Source of the DNA: Bacteroidota bacterium
Lineage (GTDB): Bacteria > Bacteroidota > Bacteroidia > Bacteroidales > UBA12481
Reading direction: 5' to 3'
Assembly (NCBI GenBank): GCA_030592205.1
Contig: JAUVKA010000017.1
Coordinates: 1 to 19,703, forward strand
DNA length: 19,703 nt
Part shown: one piece after another, positions 14,672 through 19,703 of the stretch
Layout of the letters: each line of letters opens with the position of its first letter
Numbering within the stretch: position 1 is the first letter of the stretch
Made by a program: the position numbers and the translations under genes
Notes under the pieces: generated by a model
Database searches by the model: none
What the model was told of the DNA's origin: nothing
The model's input: the letters and a program-made list of their open reading frames with translations, nothing else

Positions 14672-17296
14672 ATGATTTTGAATTATAAGTCCCTCTGCAT
14701 ATCTGTTTTAATAGGGATTTTCCTGAGTTATCCTTCAATGAGTCAGGAGTTTACCGGATCTCCTTTGCTTGATTCCTGGGAGGAGTATAAGGATCACAAA
14801 GCAAACACAATTTTTGGTTTGAAGTGGATTCAACTGGGCCCTGTAGTGAATTCAGCAAGGGCCGAAGCTGTTCAGGGAGATCCGTCCCAGCCCGGAACTT
14901 TTTATGCTGCTTTTGGCTCGGGCAATCTTTGGAAAACTATTAATAATGGTCTTACATGGAAACCGATATTCGAGGATCAATCAGCACTTGGAATAGGGGA
15001 TATTGCCCTTGCTCCATCAAACCCGGATATCATATACCTGGGATCAGGAGAAAGCTTAAAGAAAGCCAGAAATTTCACGATGCCGGGAACCGGAGTGTTT
15101 CGTTCTGATAACGGAGGAGAAACCTGGCGCAATCTGGGTCTTCATGATTCATGGCACAGTGGGGAAATAGTAATCCATCCGGAACATCCTGATACAGTAT
15201 ATGTTGCTGTGATGGGCCATTTTTGGAGCACTAATGAAAACAGGGGTGTATACAGGACCTTGGACGGAGGAATAAGCTGGGAACATGTTCTTTATGTAAA
15301 TGAAAATACAGGAGCCAATGATATTGTGATATCTCCTTCAGACCCAAATATTCTCTATGCTTCAATGTGGGAAAATAACCCGGGTATTTATGGGTCTGAG
15401 AGTGGCGTTTATCGCAGTTCCGATAGTGGTACCAGCTGGAAAAGGCTGACTAATGGGTTTCCTGAAGGCCCAAAAACAGGCCGAATTGGACTTGCAGTAT
15501 CTTTTCAGGATCCAAATAAGGTTTATGCCTTGGTTGATAATCTTAATCGCGATAAGAACAAGGCTGCGGAGTGTTATAAGACAGAAGACGGAGGAGAATC
15601 ATGGTCCAGGACGCACTCGGAAGACTTAAAAATATTTCCGGGAATAGGTTGGTATTTTACCGATTGTTATGTAAATCCACAGGATGATGATGAGATTTAT
15701 TTATTGGGGGTTAGGGCGGCCAGAAGTTCTGATGGAGGTAACTCTTTTGAGATTGTAGGCGGAGATGTATTTCACATTAATCCAAGTCAGGCGGATCCAC
15801 TTCATCTGGATCATTGTGAACTTTGGATAAATCTGCTAAATCCGGCAAACCTCCTTCTGGCAAATGATGGTGGTATCTACATAAGTTATGATAAAGGTGA
15901 TACCTGGATGCATCATAATAATATCCCAGCCGGAGAATTCTATGATATCTCAGTTGATAATCAGGATCCGTATTTTGTTTATGGGGGAGTTCAGGATGAT
16001 GCCTCTGTTTATGGACTCTCAGAGGAGTGGAATCCCATTTTTCCGGATGGCTGGAGGTATATTTGGGTGGATGCCTGGAGTGGTGGGGATGGCTGTGTAA
16101 CGATCCCCGATCCTGTTGATCCAAATATTATTTATACTTCATCACAGAATGGAGGAATATTTCGAAAGAACATGGTGGCCGACAAATCAAAACATATTAA
16201 ACCACGTTTTCCAAAGGGATCCAATAAGAAGGCAAAATATAATTTTGTGGCCCCCTATATTATTTCATCACATAATCCAACAACACTTTATCATGCAGGA
16301 AATTATGTATTCAAGAGCACAAATCGGGGAGATAACTGGGAGTTGATTAGCCCTGATTTGGCAAAATCATCTATAGAAGAAAAAACTTCCCTGGCTGCAG
16401 GGGCTATTGCTGAGTCCCCAATTAAAAAGGGCTTCCTGTTTGTTGGAACAGATAAAGGTGCCTTCTGGATAAGTGAAGATGATGGACAAAATTGGAAGGA
16501 GAAATCTTCAGGGCTCCCCAACCAATATATCAGATCGATTTGCCCCAGCAGGTATAACTCTGAAAGAGTTTATATAGCAGCAACCGGGATCAACGAGGAT
16601 GATTTGGATACCTACATTTATGTCAGTGAAAATCTTGGTGCGGATTGGACCTTGATTAAGGGAAATTTACCTGCTGATGTAGCAAATGTGATACTTGAGG
16701 ATCCGGTGTTGGAAAATGTGTTGTATGCCGGTATGTACCGGGGAGTTTTTATATCTATTGATAGAGGAAAAAGCTGGTCGCTGCTTGGGACAAACATGGC
16801 AGCAAGCTGTATTTCTGATTTGGAAATCCAGGAAAGAGAAATGGATTTGGTAGTCGGCACCCACGGGCGAGGGATTTACAAAATCAATCTAAAGCCTATT
16901 CATGAATTTCTTAGGGATTCTTTGGGGGAGGCTCCTCGTCTATTGAAAATCCCTGATGGAACTGCACCTTGGTATAACGATACCCACCGGGATGTAAACC
17001 AACGATCAGTGAAAAAAACCACTTTTTCTTTTTATTTACCATATCCCCAAAGTGTGAAGCTTGAAGTGATCAAGGGAAGTAAAATAGTATTTGAGAAGCT
17101 GATTGAAGGAAAAACCGGTTTAAACCAGTTTCGCTGGGACATGCTTACAAAGGAAAATAATAGCGACTCCCCCTATTTCATTCATTTTAAGGAATATCTC
17201 GCCACAGGGGAATACAAGGTTAAACTCACAGGTGACGAATATGAACTGGTGCAAGATTGGAGAGTGAATCCTGGAAAAATTCCCCATAATTGGTAA
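14672..17296 (+). CDS. Secreted VPS10/BNR-repeat beta-propeller protein
   Basis: 874 residues with a signal peptide (about 1-24, ending SYPSMSQEF). Almost the whole mature protein is a run of Asp-box/BNR repeats, for example TINNGLTW, SDNGGETW, TLDGGISW, SSDSGTSW, TEDGGESW, SYDKGDTW, STNRGDNW, SEDDGQNW and SIDRGKSW, giving two stacked propellers like those of sortilin/VPS10 and xyloglucanase-type GH74 proteins. After about residue 740 (GTHGRGIYKINL) a C-terminal domain of strands follows. Relatives in Bacteroidota are often annotated as glycosyl hydrolase or exo-sialidase-like, but I see no sialidase FRIP motif or confirmed catalytic pair, so binding of glycans or proteins is as likely as hydrolysis. 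Relatives often run past 1000 residues; this one is somewhat short at its C-terminus. It starts 80 nt after the DsrE-like gene. Confidence 0.85.
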   Translation: MILNYKSLCISVLIGIFLSYPSMSQEFTGSPLLDSWEEYKDHKANTIFGLKWIQLGPVVNSARAEAVQGDPSQPGTFYAAFGSGNLWKTINNGLTWKPIFEDQSALGIGDIALAPSNPDIIYLGSGESLKKARNFTMPGTGVFRSDNGGETWRNLGLHDSWHSGEIVIHPEHPDTVYVAVMGHFWSTNENRGVYRTLDGGISWEHVLYVNENTGANDIVISPSDPNILYASMWENNPGIYGSESGVYRSSDSGTSWKRLTNGFPEGPKTGRIGLAVSFQDPNKVYALVDNLNRDKNKAAECYKTEDGGESWSRTHSEDLKIFPGIGWYFTDCYVNPQDDDEIYLLGVRAARSSDGGNSFEIVGGDVFHINPSQADPLHLDHCELWINLLNPANLLLANDGGIYISYDKGDTWMHHNNIPAGEFYDISVDNQDPYFVYGGVQDDASVYGLSEEWNPIFPDGWRYIWVDAWSGGDGCVTIPDPVDPNIIYTSSQNGGIFRKNMVADKSKHIKPRFPKGSNKKAKYNFVAPYIISSHNPTTLYHAGNYVFKSTNRGDNWELISPDLAKSSIEEKTSLAAGAIAESPIKKGFLFVGTDKGAFWISEDDGQNWKEKSSGLPNQYIRSICPSRYNSERVYIAATGINEDDLDTYIYVSENLGADWTLIKGNLPADVANVILEDPVLENVLYAGMYRGVFISIDRGKSWSLLGTNMAASCISDLEIQEREMDLVVGTHGRGIYKINLKPIHEFLRDSLGEAPRLLKIPDGTAPWYNDTHRDVNQRSVKKTTFSFYLPYPQSVKLEVIKGSKIVFEKLIEGKTGLNQFRWDMLTKENNSDSPYFIHFKEYLATGEYKVKLTGDEYELVQDWRVNPGKIPHNW

Positions 17297-17372
17297 AAGG
17301 AGCCAGAGCAATTATGGATAATATCTGAATACAATTACTTAACATTCATGGAAATGGTAATTCCGTCAGCTG

Positions 17373-18593
17373 CTAAAAGAAGTAATAGGCCGCAATAAGG
17401 AAGCGGGTATTACTTACCGGAACTGAATTTTCTACTGCACCTTCAATATTATAGGTTCCGTATGCTGCAGTTGTATATTCTACCTCGGCTGCGAAACGAA
17501 TTTTTCCTGTATTGAAGATGACTCTTGGTGATACACGGTAGATATAATCAATTTTGGACCTGCTTCCATATTCAACACTATTATCTATTTCAATTTTTGC
17601 ACCAAGGCTTTTTGAATACCCGCCGAATAAACCAAATTGGATCTTTTTGCCATTGGAATGAATCTCCGACCAAACTGACATCGAACTCAAGGGAGTATAT
17701 TCACGGTGATCAGTAAACGGATCTGCACTAACTAATGCAAAACTACTAATACCCACCAAATCATAAGTATTTTGGCCATATACAGCCTCAAATTTAAAAG
17801 TTAGAGCCGGAATTTTTATTTTAAAGAACGCTTCCTGAAGAGTACTGCTAACTTCTTCGTTTGCAACTAAATTTTTATTTGTCGCTATACGAGGTACCAG
17901 GGTTTTGTATCCTGCACTTACTCCGGCAAGAATCTCTGAACCATTTTCCGATACACTGTGATAGGATAGAGTTAGGTTAAATTCTGGTTTTGCAGAATTC
18001 CTCAGCAAGGAAGACCCTCCTGCGCTCGTGAAATCACGTTGGGTAAATGCCGTTGCAATTATATTCAAGTCCCCCTGTTTATATGTAAAGCGAAGTTGGG
18101 GATTACGTGCAAAGGGTTGAAAAGGTGCACCAGTATTAAATGAGATTACATCCGGAAAGCACCCCGTAATGAACATTGGGTTCCATGTCTGTCCGAAAAG
18201 AAGCTCTGCATTCTCCCATACCATTTTGCCGTAAGCATGGCGTAGACGGAATCCATTCACATCAGTATCAGAATGGCCAAAAAAAGCTCCTTCAATCACT
18301 GCCGAAGTTTTAGCTCCAAGAGCATCGGGGCCTGTAATCTTTCCTGTTAATCTAGATTGAAGTGCGAGAAAATTGAGGTTGGGTTTAGCATTAATATCTT
18401 CACCATTAATATCTAACATTTCAGGCTTGGGCCATAACATAAAATGTCCTTCCCTGATTGCTACATTCTGGCGGGTATCATAGATAAAATCATTTTTTAC
18501 AAATCCCGAAAAAGAGATGCCGTATTTCTTTTCTTGTGCACATAGGCTTAATGCTATGGTTATTAGTAGAGTAATGCTTGTCAGGCGTTTCAT
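17373..18593 (-). CDS. Outer-membrane porin-like beta-barrel protein
   Basis: 406 residues. Signal peptide about 1-19 (TSITLLITIALSLCAQEKK). The mature chain is a succession of amphipathic strands with aromatic girdles (GISFSGFVKNDFIYDTRQN, FRLRHAYGKMVWENAELLFG, SRLTGKITGPDALGAKTSAV) and ends in AAYYFF, with the terminal Phe usual for barrel proteins folded by the BAM complex. The length and strand pattern suit a 16-stranded porin; DcaP-like porins are a plausible match. It is the last gene of a minus-strand cluster after a sodium:solute symporter and a TPR protein, separated from the latter by 26 nt. The inferred job is outer-membrane entry for the solute taken up by the symporter. The convergent gap to the propeller gene (76 nt) shows no clear terminator. 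Confidence 0.8.
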   Translation of the reverse strand: MKRLTSITLLITIALSLCAQEKKYGISFSGFVKNDFIYDTRQNVAIREGHFMLWPKPEMLDINGEDINAKPNLNFLALQSRLTGKITGPDALGAKTSAVIEGAFFGHSDTDVNGFRLRHAYGKMVWENAELLFGQTWNPMFITGCFPDVISFNTGAPFQPFARNPQLRFTYKQGDLNIIATAFTQRDFTSAGGSSLLRNSAKPEFNLTLSYHSVSENGSEILAGVSAGYKTLVPRIATNKNLVANEEVSSTLQEAFFKIKIPALTFKFEAVYGQNTYDLVGISSFALVSADPFTDHREYTPLSSMSVWSEIHSNGKKIQFGLFGGYSKSLGAKIEIDNSVEYGSRSKIDYIYRVSPRVIFNTGKIRFAAEVEYTTAAYGTYNIEGAVENSVPVSNTRFLIAAYYFF

Positions 18594-18619
18594 ATCTAAT
18601 GTTTTATTAATAATTTTTG

Positions 18620-19414
18620 TTATTCTTTTGTCTTACGCTGATGTGGAAATAATTTCTGAATAATACTTCTTTTTCGCAATGGCTTACCCAAAAGACGGTT
18701 AAGGTTGTTTTCAGCCGAAAGGTTATCTTCCCAAAGTTCCAGTGCTTTTTTATAACTCTGACCAGCATTTTCAAAATCATTGCGTTGTCGGTACACTAGT
18801 CCAAGATTAGTGTAAGCCACGGATAAACGACGTTGGGTTTCCCATTGTGCCTCTTCAATTTCTTTTATACGATGAACCAGGATGTTGTTTTGTTTCTTCT
18901 CCGGAATTGTTTCCAGTCCAATCATAAATTCAGGTCTGATTATTTCAGCTATATCCTCTGCCCCCTGATTTTGAAACTTTGTATTCCATTGATTATAAAT
19001 ATCAATACTTGTTAAAGTAGCTTTTTCAGATAGGATTAATAAGCTGTCGAGACTCATGTGGTTAAGCTTCTCTATCCCCCCCATACCTGGAAGGCTGTCC
19101 TTATATATGGCCAGGGTTAGGAATGCAGCAGCTCTGTTATTCCAAATGACACCAGTTTCATAAGAGTTTTTATAATGAGGATAATTGGAATAAATGGATT
19201 CTACAGAATCGAGAAGTTGAAAAACTCCTGAGTAATTATTGTCCTGTGCGAGAGCATTATATTGTCCATATAATTCCCGGGCGGGCTTTATTCGTGGATC
19301 AACAGATTGATTGATTCGTGAATAATAAGTTTTGGCTATGAGTGAACCAAGACCCACCAGGACCACCATAATAAATATGAGGGTCCTGGTAGGTTTATTT
19401 GTAAAGAAAGCCAT
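18620..19414 (-). CDS. Membrane-anchored TPR protein
   Basis: 264 residues. One N-terminal membrane span (about 11-31, TLIFIMVVLVGLGSLIAK) without a cleavage site anchors a periplasmic domain. The middle is helical with no recognised motif; the C-terminal part has a tetratricopeptide repeat (AYTNLGLVYRQRNDFENAGQ, then SYKKALELWEDN, then ENNLNRLLG), with at least one further degenerate helix pair before it. The end is strongly basic. Its ATG overlaps the stop codon of the symporter gene (TAATG), so the two proteins are almost certainly translated together. A TPR scaffold made with a transporter suggests an accessory role in assembly or sensing, but no specific family is recognised. Confidence 0.75.
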   Translation of the reverse strand: MAFFTNKPTRTLIFIMVVLVGLGSLIAKTYYSRINQSVDPRIKPARELYGQYNALAQDNNYSGVFQLLDSVESIYSNYPHYKNSYETGVIWNNRAAAFLTLAIYKDSLPGMGGIEKLNHMSLDSLLILSEKATLTSIDIYNQWNTKFQNQGAEDIAEIIRPEFMIGLETIPEKKQNNILVHRIKEIEEAQWETQRRLSVAYTNLGLVYRQRNDFENAGQSYKKALELWEDNLSAENNLNRLLGKPLRKRSIIQKLFPHQRKTKE

Positions 19415-19703
19415 TACGAATGTACTTGTTCAATAAGGAATTTCCGAATTTCCAGTGGAGTCTCTTTTGTGAGTTTGGATACTATGATGTGAGTGATAAT
19501 GGCTAGTGGGGCACCAATAACGGCAAAATACCAAGCTCCCAAATAATAGCTGATCAACTCTTGTGCTGGCAAAACAACACCTGATTTACCAGCTATGAAA
19601 TAAGTAAGGGCAACAACAGATACCAAGCCTCCGGCAATTAATCCGGCAATTGCTCCCGGCTTGTTGGATCCACTCCACCATATCCCAAGCAGAAATAATG
19701 GGA
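19414..19703 (-). CDS. Sodium:solute symporter (SSS family), C-terminal part only
   Basis: The frame runs from the right window edge to the TAA at 19414-19416, giving the last ~95 residues. The visible part contains WWSGSNKPGAIAGLIAGGLVS, a pattern of late SSS spans (the GSNKPGAIAGLIAG loop entering a helix), then two further hydrophobic segments (VVALTYFIAGKSG and YYLGAWYFAVIGAPLAIITHII), and a cytoplasmic tail (TKETPLEIRKFLIEQVHS). This matches acetate/monocarboxylate-type symporters such as ActP or VC_2705-like proteins, but the substrate cannot be fixed from the tail. SSS proteins use the sodium gradient to import organic solutes. It leads the three-gene cluster that includes the TPR protein and porin. 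Confidence 0.8.
   Translation of the reverse strand, partial: PLFLLGIWWSGSNKPGAIAGLIAGGLVSVVALTYFIAGKSGVVLPAQELISYYLGAWYFAVIGAPLAIITHIIVSKLTKETPLEIRKFLIEQVHS

Noticed and set aside
15777..16124. 115-residue antisense frame rich in His and Pro inside the propeller gene
   Set aside because: It lies fully opposite a strongly supported gene, has low-complexity composition and no recognisable domain; it is a shadow of the repeats.
1..19703. CRISPR arrays, tRNAs, rRNAs, insertion sequences, riboswitches
   Set aside because: No regularly spaced repeats, cloverleaf sequences, transposase or integrase domains, or recognisable riboswitch cores were seen on either strand.

Overview
The window comes from a member of the Bacteroidota, most likely a free-living Bacteroidales/Marinilabiliales-type organism. 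The evidence is the kinds of genes present (MG2/TonB-plug hybrid protein, TlpA-type thioredoxin lipoprotein family, GH29 fucosidase lipoprotein, VPS10/BNR beta-propeller protein, symporter plus porin cluster), the lack of Shine-Dalgarno sequences, A-rich leaders, and two copies of a TAnnTTTG-type -7 promoter box. Base composition is moderately AT-rich throughout. No tRNA, rRNA, CRISPR array, integrase or transposase was seen.

Layout: (1) positions 1-3164, plus strand: the 3' part of a secreted TlpA-like thioredoxin protein, followed 6 nt later by a secreted GH50-like clan GH-A glycoside hydrolase. (2) 3245-5614: a two-gene heme-copper oxidoreductase operon (subunit II-like, then subunit I-like) behind a perfect 16-bp palindrome and ending at a strong hairpin. 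(3) 5620-5675: a palindromic repeat patch; then an unrecognised 256-aa gene that seems to start at TTG. (4) 6575-8920, minus strand: a large MG2-domain/plug-domain envelope protein. (5) 9136-10604, plus: GH29 alpha-L-fucosidase lipoprotein and a small DUF5320-like protein separated by a 7-bp tandem repeat. (6) 10639-11869, minus: an alpha/beta-hydrolase lipoprotein overlapping a small secreted outer-membrane-type protein. (7) 12023-17296, plus: an M3 family dipeptidyl carboxypeptidase, an exported DsrE-like protein, and a beta-propeller (VPS10/BNR) secreted protein. (8) 17373-19703, minus: a sodium:solute symporter (cut by the window edge), a membrane-anchored TPR protein coupled to it by TAATG, and an outer-membrane porin.

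The most remarkable locus is the heme-copper pair at 3336-5550. Subunit II keeps the cupredoxin frame of a cytochrome c oxidase but four of the five CuA ligands are replaced (His to Tyr122, both Cys to Ser161/Ser165, His to Gly169; only Met172 stays). Subunit I keeps all three heme-ligand histidines and the HH pair of the CuB site, but the third CuB histidine is Asp276 and the place of the oxidase cross-linked Tyr (Glu in cNOR) is Asp280. This argues against a normal oxygen reductase and suggests one of the divergent nitric oxide reductase-like families or an undescribed relative. The FNR/CRP-geometry palindrome TGTAACAATTGTTACA sits about where a class II activator would bind, consistent with control by a nitrosative-stress or anaerobic CRP/FNR-family regulator. 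The remaining genes describe a heterotrophic scavenger of polysaccharides (GH50-like, GH29), peptides (M3 peptidase) and small organic solutes (symporter with porin).
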